A stretch of 64,000 bases of DNA from Flagellimonas amoyensis (GCF_003058265.1 NZ_QBUK01000001.1:537418-601417); one strand, 5' to 3'. Positions 1 to 10,147 are shown, counted from the stretch's first letter. Made by a program: numbers and translations. Notes: generated from the sequence alone by a model not told the origin.

Positions 1-3000
1 ACGGGAATGGTCACGGTTTCTCCAGGGGACAATTTCCTAGGGATGGAGGTCAATACCATTAAAGGTTTACGAACGGGCGTGGTTTTCTCGGCATTGCCGT
101 AAGCACTGTTTTTATTTCCAGCTACGACCATAGTGCGCACTGAGCCCACATAATTGGGCATTTCGATGGTGTGCGATGCCTTTTCGCCAGCTTTCAAGGT
201 GAATGGACCCAAATAGGTGACCACAGGTTTGAAGCGTTGTGCCTTACGGTTTTTCGCTCCTTCCCCAATGCCACCACCACCGATGGCGTAGATGTTGTCC
301 ACACTCACGGAGTAGGCGCCCATCACATCATCAAAAATATCGAAGGTCTTTACGCCCAAAGCCTGTCTTGCGTAAAAAGAAGCGTGGATGTCAGGGGTTT
401 TAAAACGGGTAAGGTCCAAAAGACCATCATCCACCACGGCCAAAGAATAGGTCATGGGTTTTTTATTGGCTTCTGAAACGGTCACTTTGTACGATGTCTC
501 GGGTTTCAGCACTTCGGGCATCGAAATTTGTGGCTCCAGCAAGGTGGCAGGATTCTCCACCAACAGGGGTACTACGCCATACAAGCGGATGGGCATATCG
601 TTTGCCACTTGTCCATGTGGTTGCAATAACGAAATGTTGATGTAGGCGTTCGGGGCCATTTCCGCGGTGATGGGAATACTGGCCTTGGTTTCCTTGGCCG
701 AAGTTTCCACCCATTGTTGGGACAATACTTCGGTGCCATTTTCGATACTGATCAAGGCCCTTCCACCCCTGTCCGAAGGGAAGGTGATCATGGCCTGTTC
801 ACCCAATTTGTAATTTTCTTTATCCGCGGAGAATACCAAGATCTTGGAACTTTCGGAATCGCCGGAAGGTCTTCTCCACCAATTGCGGTAGAAGTAGGCC
901 GTGCGTCCTGTGGCATGTCCAGCATCATCGATTACCCGAATAAGGAAGCGTCCGCCATCATCATCGGGAACGTTAAGGTTGAAGCTGCCCTTGCCATCCG
1001 CTCCAGTGGTCACCGTCATTTCCTTGAACGGACTGTGTACGGTGGCATTCTCGTATCGGGAAAGATTGTCGTACCCCCGGTTCCACCACCAGCGCCATTC
1101 AATTTTGAATACTTGGACCTTTAGTTTCCGGTTTCCGGATGGCCTGCCTTGGTCGTCCACGGAGACCACACCAAAGGTGTTGTTCTCATCGGTCAGAAAA
1201 GAACCATATTGTTTGGCTTCCGGTGAACGCAATCCCACAAAATGGGAGTAAGGGGCCACATTTTTGTTGAAGACGTCGATGGAAAAATCCCCTCCGCCTT
1301 CAAACACTTTGGTGGTGAAAGTGGCCTGCAACATACCGGGCGCATTACCATTCACATTGATTTTTTCGTTGATGGCCAATTCCCCGTTTGCATCCAGCTT
1401 GGAAGAGACCCATTGGAGCTCGGTTTCATTAAAATTGCGTGTAGGGTCTTGGAATACATATTCTTTGAATTTCGGGAACGGGTTGTATGCCTGGTTCAGG
1501 GTGGCATTGATGTCGATTTTCAGGTTACGGGCCGGCGCTCCGTGCAACCATTGCACGATGGCCTTGCCACTATTGTTGGTGTTGGCTTTCAGCACCTCAT
1601 TGTCAAAGGAAAAATTCACCTTCAAGCGGTTGGGCTTCACGGTGGCCACTTTGAGGGACTTGCTGAACTGCGCACCGCCCACAATGATCTTTGCGAACCA
1701 GTTGCCCGTTGGTGCATCGGCTTGGGTGGGGATGGGGAAGTAATAGAAGTTTTCCTCTTTTTTGGCGAACAATCCTTCGGAAACCGGGATGGTTCCCTCA
1801 GTCAACACATTGCGTTGGACCAGTTTTCCACGTGCATCACTCACCTCTAAAGTTACCGGATGCCCTTTGGGCAGGGGATTGGCCTTGTCGTCCAATGCAA
1901 AGGTGAGGTGAATCACATCGCCTGGGCGGTGGACCCCTCTTTCGGTATAGACAAACCCTTGCAGACCGCGTTGCAATTCTTCCCCGGAAACATCAAATGT
2001 ACTGAGGGAAAGTGCATTACCGTCGGCTAGTTTGGCATAGGCAAAATTGTTGTTCTTTTCGGCAACGGCAAAGGATACGTTCTTTTCCCCGTCATAAATG
2101 CTGAGTCCGGATTCGTCCGTGGTGACTTCGCCCAATAATTGCTGTTGGAAATTATACAGTTTGATCTTGGTATTGGCCTCCGGTTTGGTGGTCAATAGGT
2201 TGGTGGCCGCAAAATGGTAGGATTGGTTTTTTCCTTTTTTTACGATAAGTCCGAGGTCACTCCCCAAAAGGTTGGTGGCCGCAATCCGCTCATAATTGTA
2301 ATAGGCCCTGTGACAGGGATTGTCACGTTCCTCCCAATTGTAATCGTAGTTTCTCCAGTAATAGACCTCGTTGTCCCAATACCGCTCTTCCAAGGACTCA
2401 TCGTCCATGTCTTGGGAGGCATAATCGGTATCGGCTTCCTCTGTGGTTTCAGGTCTGTCACAGGCATAAGTGGTATGTTCTTTTTTGAAACTGAACTCAA
2501 CACGGTATAGCGATCCGGGGTGGACTTTGATCAAATTGGATAGATCCAAGGCATGGGCTTTCCAATAGCTGGAATTTTCCGTGCCATTTTCAGTCAATGG
2601 AATCACTTTGTAGGCCACTCTTCGTCCCACTGGCCTAAAATCAGGGTCATAGTCTTGGGTGAGCTCATAATTTTGGAGGTATTGGAGCATGTTGTCCTCA
2701 AAGACCTGGATGACGCGCACTTCAACGGCAGATAGGTTCACCGTTTCAAAATAAATGGGTGTGGACGCGGCATTGGGCAAAATGGTTCCTTTGGAAATAA
2801 GGCGCACGGCCGGTTTCAACTGTTCAAAGGAGACCAGTTCGGAAAAAGTGTTCTTGAGGGTGAACCCATATTCACTTTTGATGCCCTCAAAGACATTCAC
2901 GCGCACCTCGCCCAAAATTCGGTTGGAAGGATAGACCCGTAACACATTGCCATCGATCTCGTAGCGAAGGCTCTCGGCATTTTCGATGGTCACCAGACCG

Positions 3001-3806
3001 TTCAGGTTTTGGTTCTGTTTGAGCGGCTCGGAGAAATTTAGGGTAAGCACGGCGTTCGGGGATGAGGTGGTTTTGGCATCCACTACCACAAATTTGTTCA
3101 GGCCGGGGATGGTATAGTTTTCGGACCCTTCGTTTTCGATGCCCAATTCCTTGCCGGTCCAACTGATCGTCAGTTCACTATCTTCTGTTTTTCTGGAGAT
3201 GCTGTCAATCTTGAAACTGAAAAATTGTGCATTTTCAGAGGCATTGTCCCATTTCACGGCAACGGATTTGTCGCCTTGTTTCACGGAAAGGATCTTGCCT
3301 ATTTTGGCCCCTTCCAAAATATCGGATGCATCCAAAGTTCCGGTCAAATATTGCCAGTCCTTGCTGTAGGATTGTAGGTTCACCAGATTGATCTTGAAAT
3401 TGGGAGCGATGGTCTTAAAGCTAAAAGTGTATTTTTTGAACTCACTCGCAATATCCTCAAAAAGTTGGTTCAGGGCCAGTGTCACCACATACTCGGTGTT
3501 GGGCCGGAGGTATTCGGAGGGCTGGAAAGTGATTTCCCTACCATTTTCGATGACCAGTTTACCCTCCACGTTCGGGGAGATCTTGAGGTATTCCTTTGGA
3601 AGTTCTTGGGTCAGTTCAAACTGCTCCAACGGTCGTGCCAGGGCAATCTGGATGGGAGAGGAAATACTTTGGTTGCCCTGGGTGTGGTAACTGATGTAGT
3701 CCTTGAATTTGAATAGGTTGTCGGTTTCGCTGGAATCTCCTTTCTTTTTGCAGGAGACGACCAAAATCAGCAAGAAAACAGAAAAGATTCTAAAAAAATG
3801 GGACAT
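1..3806 (-). CDS. Alpha-2-macroglobulin family lipoprotein (partial, 3' end outside window)
   Basis: The frame reads open from an ATG at 3806 down to the window edge, about 1268 codons, so the C-terminal part is missing because of the window edge and not because of a mutation. The start gives a short basic/hydrophobic leader ending in LVVSC, a lipobox with Cys at residue 19, so the protein should be lipid-anchored. Downstream come many repeated beta-sandwich (MG-like) stretches, a WWNRGYDN/NWWRRP region, and a segment reading ATNLLGS and VYTERGVHRPGD, which resembles the conserved core of bacterial alpha-2-macroglobulins. These proteins are thought to trap proteases in the periplasm. The thioester CxEQ site, if present, would lie beyond the window. 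The family is clear; whether it has the thioester cannot be seen. Confidence 0.88.
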   Translation of the reverse strand, partial: MSHFFRIFSVFLLILVVSCKKKGDSSETDNLFKFKDYISYHTQGNQSISSPIQIALARPLEQFELTQELPKEYLKISPNVEGKLVIENGREITFQPSEYLRPNTEYVVTLALNQLFEDIASEFKKYTFSFKTIAPNFKINLVNLQSYSKDWQYLTGTLDASDILEGAKIGKILSVKQGDKSVAVKWDNASENAQFFSFKIDSISRKTEDSELTISWTGKELGIENEGSENYTIPGLNKFVVVDAKTTSSPNAVLTLNFSEPLKQNQNLNGLVTIENAESLRYEIDGNVLRVYPSNRILGEVRVNVFEGIKSEYGFTLKNTFSELVSFEQLKPAVRLISKGTILPNAASTPIYFETVNLSAVEVRVIQVFEDNMLQYLQNYELTQDYDPDFRPVGRRVAYKVIPLTENGTENSSYWKAHALDLSNLIKVHPGSLYRVEFSFKKEHTTYACDRPETTEEADTDYASQDMDDESLEERYWDNEVYYWRNYDYNWEERDNPCHRAYYNYERIAATNLLGSDLGLIVKKGKNQSYHFAATNLLTTKPEANTKIKLYNFQQQLLGEVTTDESGLSIYDGEKNVSFAVAEKNNNFAYAKLADGNALSLSTFDVSGEELQRGLQGFVYTERGVHRPGDVIHLTFALDDKANPLPKGHPVTLEVSDARGKLVQRNVLTEGTIPVSEGLFAKKEENFYYFPIPTQADAPTGNWFAKIIVGGAQFSKSLKVATVKPNRLKVNFSFDNEVLKANTNNSGKAIVQWLHGAPARNLKIDINATLNQAYNPFPKFKEYVFQDPTRNFNETELQWVSSKLDANGELAINEKINVNGNAPGMLQATFTTKVFEGGGDFSIDVFNKNVAPYSHFVGLRSPEAKQYGSFLTDENNTFGVVSVDDQGRPSGNRKLKVQVFKIEWRWWWNRGYDNLSRYENATVHSPFKEMTVTTGADGKGSFNLNVPDDDGGRFLIRVIDDAGHATGRTAYFYRNWWRRPSGDSESSKILVFSADKENYKLGEQAMITFPSDRGGRALISIENGTEVLSQQWVETSAKETKASIPITAEMAPNAYINISLLQPHGQVANDMPIRLYGVVPLLVENPATLLEPQISMPEVLKPETSYKVTVSEANKKPMTYSLAVVDDGLLDLTRFKTPDIHASFYARQALGVKTFDIFDDVMGAYSVSVDNIYAIGGGGIGEGAKNRKAQRFKPVVTYLGPFTLKAGEKASHTIEMPNYVGSVRTMVVAGNKNSAYGNAEKTTPVRKPLMVLTSIPRKLSPGETVTIP

Positions 3807-4040
3807 GTCAAAGCTTGGAATTGGTTACACATGATTTTGCCCAACCAAGATAGCTAAAATTGGACAAGATGCCCCAGTAAGTTTACGGATGGTTGTTTTG
3901 AATTGACGTATGGACCAAAGAACTTGTATTTATGGCAAAAAAATTAAGATTTAAGGCATTTATCCACAAATTTTTCTCAAAGTTTCGTTAAATAGGTCCG
4001 GCCTAATTTACCAAACTGATATTTTGGAGTCCAAACCAAT

Positions 4041-6857
4041 ATGAACCAAAAAACAAACAGCCCATTGAGAAGAATTTACACCTATCTCGCTTTTGTTTCC
4101 CTCCTTTTTTCTTTTACATCAACTTATGGTCAAGACTTCTTGATCAAGGGAAAAATTGTCGATGCCACCAATGGAAATCCCCTTGAAGCAGCAACAATTT
4201 ATGCGGAGACCGTCAAGGACAGCGTCCTGATCAGTTACACCATCACCAATTCGGATGGAAATTTTACATTGGAAGGGCGAACGTCCTACAAGAAGGCCAG
4301 ATTGGGTATTTCCTATAATGGGTACAAGTCAAAATCATTGGAAGTGGACCTGAAGCCAAGTTTGGAATTGGAGAACATTGTTTTGGAGGAACAGGCCCAA
4401 GAATTGGAAGGTGTGGACCTCGTAGGGGAGCGCGTGCCGATCACCATACGAAAGGACACCTTGGAATTCAATTCCGATTCTTTCAAGACCCGACCCGATG
4501 CCACGGTCGAGGATGTACTGAAAAAACTCCCCGGAGTGGAAGTGGCCAGTGATGGTACCATTACGGTCAATGGAAAAGAAGTGAACAAAGTTTTGGTGAA
4601 CGGGCAGGTATTTTTCAGTACCGACCCCAAAGTGGCCACGAAGAGCCTTTCCAAGGATTTGATCAGCAAGATCCAGATCACCAATAGCAAGACCAAGGAG
4701 CAGGAATTTATCGGAGAGGAGGGCGATGGGGAGAACAAGACCATCAACCTCTTGCTCAAGGAAGACAAGAAAAAGGGATATATGGGGCGACTTTCCGGCG
4801 GATATGGTACGGACGATCGCTATCAGGCCAATGGACTGGTCAACTATTTCAACGATACCCAACGCATAAGTGTTTTGGGGAGCAGCAACAACATCAACAA
4901 TCCCGGTTTTTCCTTTGATGAAATCTATGAAATGGTCGGAAACGCCAGGGGCGGTGGCGTAGGATTCAACCGAAATGGCGGCTTTTCCATAGGAAACATG
5001 TCCTTTGGTTTTGGTGAGGGAATCACGACTTCGTCCACGATCGGGACCAGTTATGCGGACCAAAAAAAGGACAAATACCGAATGGACGGCAATTATTTCT
5101 ACGCCTTCAGTGATTCCTATAACGATGAAAAAACGGCACGGGAAAACATTTTGCCCGACGGGAGTTACTTTACAGATACCGAATCGAATTTTGTCGGGAC
5201 CACCATTTCCAACCAGGCAACGGCCAACTTGGAGTTTGATGTGGACAAGACCACAAGGGTGACCATACAGCCCAGTTTCAGTGTCAACAACACCAATTCG
5301 ACCAATGCGGAAAATACCGTTTCCAGGGACGGGGAGGGAAATGTCATCAACGACAATATGTCTCTTCAGACCTCGGATGGGTTCCAGCGTAATTTCAGCA
5401 ACAGGTTGGAGGTGATGAAGAAATTGGATTCGTTGGGAAAATATGTACGGGTATATTTTGAAAACAACAACCGGGTGAACGACTCGGAGTCTTTCTTGAA
5501 TTCTGAACGGAACATTTATGGCGACGATCCCAGTCAGCAGATCTTGGACCAAAGGACCACGATCGACAATGCCAACGATTCCTACGAACTTGGGGCTTCC
5601 TTCCGTCAACCGCTGAACAAGGACCTTTATCTGGATTTTCGCTACAGCTACAACAACAACGAACAGCAGAACGAGCGTTCCGTTTCCGATTTTGATGAAA
5701 CAACGGGAGAATACGTTTACAACTCGACCCTCAGTTCAGATTTTGATTTCAATGCAAGGAAGCATGTTCCCGAGATAGGGATAGGATCCAACGGGAAGAA
5801 ATTCAGGTTCAATGTAAGGGCCAGAATGGAGCAGATAGCGCTGGACAATGAGGATTTCATACAAGCTACATCCTTTTCCAAGAATTATAACAACCTGCTT
5901 TTCGGTTCCCATTTCAATTATAATATTGGGGCCAGCAAAAGGGCGAGCATCAACTACAATACAAGGCTGAATGTGCCCTCGGTGAACCAACTGCAGCCTG
6001 TGCCCAATGTGAGCAACCCGCTGAACATTATTGTGGGTAACCCCAATTTGGGCCCAGAGATCACCCATAGCCTTTACCTTAATTACAACGACTACAATTG
6101 GAAAGATAGAACGGGACTCTTCGTCTATTCCGGGATGAACTTTGAGGAGGACAAAGTGGTTTCCATAACCACCACTGATGAGGACTTTATCCGAACGACC
6201 ACCTATGAAAATGTGGGGGGCAATTACAGCATGTGGGCCGGGGTCAACTATTCCAAACAGATCAAGAGGGACAGTCTGTACACTTTGAAATTTACGGTCA
6301 ATCCCTATACCAACATCAATAGACAGGTTGGATTCACGAATGGCAGTAAGCTGGAAGCTATGAACGTGGGCATCAACCCCAGGGTGGGGCTTATGTTCAA
6401 TTATAAGGAAATGATCGAAGTGGAACCTGAATATACCTATGGGATCAATTCCACACGGTACAATCTGGACAATGTGGACGATATCGACTTTACCACCCAT
6501 AACATGACATTTAGATTGACCACCTATTGGCCCCAAAACTTGGTCTGGGGCAATGACATCACCTATAGCTATAATGGCAATTTGGGGGCTGGTTTCGATA
6601 AGGATGCCATTTTTTGGAACATGAGCTTGGGACTCCAAATGTTCAAAAAGAAGGCAACACTCAAAGTGTTGGCCTATGACCTGCTCAACCAGAACATCAA
6701 CACGAGGAGGACCACGGGACAGGATTTTATCCAAGATTTCCAGGGAACGGTGCTCAAACGTTATTTCATGGGCAGTCTTACCATCAAGTTTGATTCTTTT
6801 GGAGGTAGTGGGGCTCCCGAACAAGGTAGGGGAGGTCGTCGCATTATGAGGCTTTGA
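4041..6857 (+). CDS. TonB-type outer membrane beta-barrel protein with carboxypeptidase-like N-terminal domain
   Basis: 938 aa. A signal peptide ends near residue 30 (TSTYGQ). Residues about 33-110 form a carboxypeptidase-regulatory-like fold (starting FLIKGKIVDATNGNPLEAA), typical of Bacteroidota TonB-linked proteins. A plug-like segment follows around residues 150-235 (VEDVLKKLPGVEV, VLVNGQVFF), and the rest is a long beta-barrel with alternating aromatic strands and many Asn-rich loops. The C-terminus is Gly/Arg-rich (GRGGRRIMRL), less usual than the aromatic-ended barrels. It stands alone, divergent from the A2M gene and convergent with the TPM operon. The substrate cannot be told; there is no SusD partner next to it, so nutrient uptake is only one possibility. 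Confidence 0.85.
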   Translation: MNQKTNSPLRRIYTYLAFVSLLFSFTSTYGQDFLIKGKIVDATNGNPLEAATIYAETVKDSVLISYTITNSDGNFTLEGRTSYKKARLGISYNGYKSKSLEVDLKPSLELENIVLEEQAQELEGVDLVGERVPITIRKDTLEFNSDSFKTRPDATVEDVLKKLPGVEVASDGTITVNGKEVNKVLVNGQVFFSTDPKVATKSLSKDLISKIQITNSKTKEQEFIGEEGDGENKTINLLLKEDKKKGYMGRLSGGYGTDDRYQANGLVNYFNDTQRISVLGSSNNINNPGFSFDEIYEMVGNARGGGVGFNRNGGFSIGNMSFGFGEGITTSSTIGTSYADQKKDKYRMDGNYFYAFSDSYNDEKTARENILPDGSYFTDTESNFVGTTISNQATANLEFDVDKTTRVTIQPSFSVNNTNSTNAENTVSRDGEGNVINDNMSLQTSDGFQRNFSNRLEVMKKLDSLGKYVRVYFENNNRVNDSESFLNSERNIYGDDPSQQILDQRTTIDNANDSYELGASFRQPLNKDLYLDFRYSYNNNEQQNERSVSDFDETTGEYVYNSTLSSDFDFNARKHVPEIGIGSNGKKFRFNVRARMEQIALDNEDFIQATSFSKNYNNLLFGSHFNYNIGASKRASINYNTRLNVPSVNQLQPVPNVSNPLNIIVGNPNLGPEITHSLYLNYNDYNWKDRTGLFVYSGMNFEEDKVVSITTTDEDFIRTTTYENVGGNYSMWAGVNYSKQIKRDSLYTLKFTVNPYTNINRQVGFTNGSKLEAMNVGINPRVGLMFNYKEMIEVEPEYTYGINSTRYNLDNVDDIDFTTHNMTFRLTTYWPQNLVWGNDITYSYNGNLGAGFDKDAIFWNMSLGLQMFKKKATLKVLAYDLLNQNINTRRTTGQDFIQDFQGTVLKRYFMGSLTIKFDSFGGSGAPEQGRGGRRIMRL

Positions 6858-6912
6858 TTTTGATGGATGGAATGTGAGAAAAGGTTGCTTGGAGTTTTGG
6901 CGTAAGAGGGAT

Positions 6913-7698
6913 TTACCATCCACCTGAGGCACCGCCTCCGCCAAATCCACCGCCGCCGAAGCCTCCACCGAATCCACCGCCACTAAAACCGCCACCGCTT
7001 CCAAATCCGCCCGAGGAACCAGAGCTACGGCCCATATTGCTCAGGATGATCATGTCCCAGATATCGAGACCGCTGCCCCTACGGCCGCCATTTCCACCGC
7101 CGCCCTTGTTCTTTCGGCTCCATAGAATGATCATGATCACGATAAAGATGATGAAGGGGAAAAGAGCTTCGATGGGAAAGCGGTTGTTGCCAAAGGTCCT
7201 GTCCTCGGTGAACTCGCCCGTAAGCACTTTGAAGATGGCATCGGAACCCTTGTCAAGACCGCTGTAATAATCCCCTTTTTTGAATTCGGGGATGATGACA
7301 GACTCGATAATGCGTTTGGACATGAGGTCGGTGAGTGCGCCCTCTACACCATATCCGGTGTTGATGGCAATTCTTCTGTCGTCCCGGGCCAAAAGAATCA
7401 ATATGCCATTGTCCTTGTCCGCTTGGCCAATACCCCATTGATGCCCCCATTGGGCACCCAAATAGGTAATGTCCTCCCCTTCGGTGGTGGCGATGATGGC
7501 CACAACGATCTGTGTGGAGGTACTGTCGGAATAGTGGATGAGTTTTTGCTCCAAGGCCCTGTTCTGGGCATTGGACAGAAGATTCACATAATCATAGACA
7601 CTCGTCTGCTCTTGTGGTTTTTTGGGTATGGTGAATTGTCCCCAGGCTAGGGAAACGCACAAAAAAGCCAGTAAGAGGTTACCCTTTGGATATGGCAT
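6913..7698 (-). CDS. TPM domain protein with Gly-rich tail (YgcG-like)
   Basis: 261 aa. A signal peptide (LLLAFLCVSLAWGQ) is followed by a TPM domain at about residues 30-150 (VYDYVNLLSNAQNRALEQ, TQIVVAIIATTEG), one transmembrane helix near residues 175-195, and a tail that is almost entirely Gly/Ser/Phe (GGGFGGGF repeats) ending GASGGW. This is the usual plan of YgcG-type proteins: periplasmic TPM domain, membrane anchor, low-complexity cytoplasmic end. The start overlaps the end of the preceding TPM gene by 20 bases. It is the last gene of the M23-MerR-LemA-TPM-TPM operon. TPM proteins have been linked to phosphatase activity and photosystem repair in other groups, but their role next to LemA is not settled. 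Confidence 0.86.
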   Translation of the reverse strand: MPYPKGNLLLAFLCVSLAWGQFTIPKKPQEQTSVYDYVNLLSNAQNRALEQKLIHYSDSTSTQIVVAIIATTEGEDITYLGAQWGHQWGIGQADKDNGILILLARDDRRIAINTGYGVEGALTDLMSKRIIESVIIPEFKKGDYYSGLDKGSDAIFKVLTGEFTEDRTFGNNRFPIEALFPFIIFIVIMIILWSRKNKGGGGNGGRRGSGLDIWDMIILSNMGRSSGSSGGFGSGGGFSGGGFGGGFGGGGFGGGGASGGW

Positions 7699-8116
7699 CG
7701 CTCAGTTCGTTGGTGTCGTTGTGGTTCCATGGAAAATGGGCCTCCAGTTCTTTGCCCGCCATCAAAATGCCTTCTACAATACCTTGTTTGAAATTCCCTT
7801 TCTTGAAATGTGAGGCGATGACATCCTTGGTGGTGTCCCAAAACCCGTTGGGCACAGCGCGGTCAATGCCGGAGCCGCCATAGATCACAAATTTATGATC
7901 ATCTACGGCCACATAGATCAGTACTCCGTTGTCCTCTTTGGTATTGTCCATCTTCAGAAAGTGGAATACCTGTTGTGCTCGGCTAAAGTGGTCCATTTTT
8001 GCTGTGGCCTCAATGTGGACACGGATTTCGCCGGAAGTATTTTTTTCTGACTCAACAATGGCGTCAATAATCTCCTGTTCCTCCTCGGCAGTCAAAAATT
8101 CCTCTACGTGCGACAT
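7679..8116 (-). CDS. TPM domain protein, short soluble form
   Basis: 145 aa, with no signal peptide and no membrane helix. It starts with an acidic helix (VEEFLTAEEEQEIIDAI) and has a compact TPM fold (SGEIRVHIEATAK, NGVLIYVAVDDHKFVIYGG, GIDRAVPNGFW). It begins 2 bases after the LemA stop codon and runs into the longer TPM gene, so the three are surely cotranscribed. The pairing of one soluble and one membrane-anchored TPM protein with LemA is common in Flavobacteriaceae; the biochemical job is unknown. Confidence 0.85.
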   Translation of the reverse strand: MSHVEEFLTAEEEQEIIDAIVESEKNTSGEIRVHIEATAKMDHFSRAQQVFHFLKMDNTKEDNGVLIYVAVDDHKFVIYGGSGIDRAVPNGFWDTTKDVIASHFKKGNFKQGIVEGILMAGKELEAHFPWNHNDTNELSDAISKG

Positions 8117-8118
8117 GC

Positions 8119-8718
8119 TTAATCGAATTCAAAATTCACGTCCGGCGCATTCTCAGATCCTGGATTGGAACTGAAGAGTGCCATAGGGTCGAAATTGGCA
8201 ATGCCCGCGATGATGTTGGTAGGAATCTGTTGGATCTTGATGTTGTATTCCCCGGCCAGTTCGTTGAAACGGTTCCGTTCCACATTGATCCTGTTCTCGG
8301 TGCCCTCCAATTGGGACTGTAGTTCCAAAAAGTTTTGGTTGGCCTTCAGGTCGGGATAGCGTTCCACGGTGACCAAGAGCCTGGAAAGTGCAGATGACAA
8401 ACCGGTCTGGGCCTGTTGGAATTCTGCAAGTTGTTCCGGGGTGATGTTGTTCGCATCAATAGTGGTGGAGGTGGCCTTGGCCCTTGCCTCAATCACATCC
8501 GATAGGGTCTCGCGCTCAAAATCGGCTGCACCCTGGACCGTTTTCACCAAGTTGCCGATGAGGTCGCTTCTTCGTTGATAGGAGCTTTCCACATTGGCCC
8601 ATTGCTTGGTGGCCTGTCCCTTCATGTCCACAAGTTTATTGTTCGTGCTCACGTACCAACCTACCAGCACTACGGCAAGTACGATCAGTACGATGATGGC
8701 TATGAGACCTTTTTTCAT
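8119..8718 (-). CDS. LemA family protein
   Basis: 199 aa. The N-terminus has one membrane segment (GLIAIIVLIVLAVVLVGWYV, residues 4-23), followed by the helical LemA domain with the recognisable stretches LVDMKGQATKQWANVES and YQRRSDLIGNLVKTVQG. The length is normal for the family. LemA proteins are membrane-anchored helical bundles of unsettled function, usually encoded beside TPM proteins as here. It follows the MerR gene by 19 bases and precedes the short TPM gene by 2. Confidence 0.92.
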   Translation of the reverse strand: MKKGLIAIIVLIVLAVVLVGWYVSTNNKLVDMKGQATKQWANVESSYQRRSDLIGNLVKTVQGAADFERETLSDVIEARAKATSTTIDANNITPEQLAEFQQAQTGLSSALSRLLVTVERYPDLKANQNFLELQSQLEGTENRINVERNRFNELAGEYNIKIQQIPTNIIAGIANFDPMALFSSNPGSENAPDVNFEFD

Positions 8719-8737
8719 TTTCGTTAGGTTTTGGTGT

Positions 8738-9067
8738 TTATAGTTGTTCTTTGATCTTTAGCAATTCAGCTTTTACCTTTTGCAGTTTTTGGATGACATC
8801 AAAGTTGGACAGTGTTTTTTCCTTTTCCTCGTTCAGATGGATCTTGGCACCTTCCAAGGTGAACCCCCGTTCCTTCACCAAGTGATAGATCAGTTGCAGG
8901 TTTTTGATGTCTTCCGGTGTGAATTTTCGATTGCCCTTGGCATTTTTTTTGGGTTGCAGCACATCAAACTCCTTTTCCCAAAAGCGGATAAGGGAAGTGT
9001 TCACCCCAAAGGCCTTGGCCACTTCGCCAATACCATAATATCGTTTCTCGGGAAGGTCTATGTGCAT
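8738..9067 (-). CDS. MerR family transcriptional regulator
   Basis: 109 aa. The N-terminal winged helix-turn-helix is clear (YYGIGEVAKAFGVNTSLIRFW, residues 9-29), followed by the second MerR helix pair (FTPEDIKNLQLIYHLVKERG) and a short C-terminal coiled coil (VIQKLQKVKAELLKIKEQL). There is no cysteine-rich or effector domain, so no metal or drug sensing can be inferred. Its ATG overlaps the TAA of the upstream M23 gene by one base (TAATG), showing translational coupling. In many Flavobacteriaceae this small MerR protein sits between an M23 peptidase and LemA. Confidence 0.9.
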   Translation of the reverse strand: MHIDLPEKRYYGIGEVAKAFGVNTSLIRFWEKEFDVLQPKKNAKGNRKFTPEDIKNLQLIYHLVKERGFTLEGAKIHLNEEKEKTLSNFDVIQKLQKVKAELLKIKEQL

Positions 9068-10044
9068 TAATCCAAGGATTGGTTCTCTTGATTGGCATAT
9101 TTGAGCATGTTCTCAAACTCTTCTGCCGTCAAACTTCCGTAGTAGAAGTTGATAGGGTTGATGCGCTCCCCGTCCTTAAATATCTCATAGTGCAAGTGCG
9201 GAGCTTCTGAACGTCCTGTACTGCCTACAAAACCGATAAGGTCACCGCGTTTTACCTTTTGGCCCACGGTCACGTTGTATTTGCTCATGTGTCCATAAAG
9301 TGAAATATAACCGTATCCGTGATCTATTCGGATGTGTTTGCCATAGCCTGAGGATTGGTTGTCGGCACGGGTCACTTTCCCGTCTCCCGTAGCATAGATG
9401 GGAGAGCCGCGTGGAGCGGTAAAGTCCATCCCCCAGTGCATTTTCCGGGCCTTGGTAAAGGGGTCGGACCGCCAGCCGTAGCCAGAGGCCATACGGGTCA
9501 AATCCTCATTGCTCACCGGTTGGATGGCGGGGATGGAGGCCAAAAGCTTCTCTTTTTCCTCGGCCAACTTGGCAATCTCATCCAAGGATTTGGATTGGAT
9601 CACCATCTGTTTTTGGATGATGTCCAAACGCTTGGTGGCATTGATGATGATATCGGAATTGTTGAAGCCATCCAGGGATTTGTACCTGTTGATTCCCCCG
9701 AAACCAGCCTTTCGCTGCTCTTCGGGAATGGGATTGGCCTCAAAATATAAGCGGTATATGTTGTTGTCGCGGTCCTCGATATTGGCCAGCACCTGCTCCA
9801 TTTGCTCCATCTTCTTGTCCAGGATCTCAAACTGAAGCTCATAGTTCCTGACCTCGCGTTCCAGGGAAAGTTCCTTGGGCGTGTTCACCCATTTGGTGTT
9901 CAGTAGGATAACGAGGCCCAAAAAACCAAATAGCGCGGAACCTAGGACGAACAGAAAGATGTTTCTGTACTTCTTGGATTTTCTCGGCTCGATCTTTCGA
10001 TAGGAAAGGGTATCCGGGTCGTAATAGTACTTAACTTTAGACAT
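9067..10044 (-). CDS. M23 family peptidoglycan metallopeptidase
   Basis: 325 aa. There is one membrane helix at about residues 27-48, a periplasmic coiled coil at about 55-100 (NYELQFEILDKKMEQMEQVL), and a C-terminal M23/LytM domain. The zinc ligands are visible as HWGMD and later HLHYE, with the usual YGHMSKYNV between them, so the enzyme should be active. Such membrane-anchored M23 proteins cut peptide cross-links of peptidoglycan or activate amidases. First gene of a five-gene minus-strand operon; a TATATTTG -7 box lies about 50 bases upstream. Confidence 0.92.
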   Translation of the reverse strand: MSKVKYYYDPDTLSYRKIEPRKSKKYRNIFLFVLGSALFGFLGLVILLNTKWVNTPKELSLEREVRNYELQFEILDKKMEQMEQVLANIEDRDNNIYRLYFEANPIPEEQRKAGFGGINRYKSLDGFNNSDIIINATKRLDIIQKQMVIQSKSLDEIAKLAEEKEKLLASIPAIQPVSNEDLTRMASGYGWRSDPFTKARKMHWGMDFTAPRGSPIYATGDGKVTRADNQSSGYGKHIRIDHGYGYISLYGHMSKYNVTVGQKVKRGDLIGFVGSTGRSEAPHLHYEIFKDGERINPINFYYGSLTAEEFENMLKYANQENQSLD

Positions 10045-10090
10045 GAATGGATTTTATCCTATTTTTGCTCACTCTTTTTATCAAAACAAG

Positions 10091-10098
10091 CAAATATA
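10091..10098 (-). promoter_or_regulatory. Promoter -7 box for the M23-LemA operon
   Basis: On the minus strand this reads TATATTTG, an exact match to the Bacteroidota TAnnTTTG element, about 50 bases before the M23 ATG. The -33 element is not obvious, so the call rests on one box and on position. Confidence 0.5.
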
Positions 10099-10147
10099 AA
10101 AATTGTTTTGCTATGAGTGTTAAATTTAAGAAAACCCTAGGAATTCA

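Noticed and set aside
1..3806. Possible broken or frameshifted alpha-2-macroglobulin gene
   Set aside because: The frame from 3806 to the window edge is open throughout; only the window cut removes the rest.
5736..7004. 422-codon minus-strand frame over the TonB-type gene and the end of the TPM gene
   Set aside because: Low-complexity start and His/Ile-rich text typical of antisense frames; the opposing genes are well supported.
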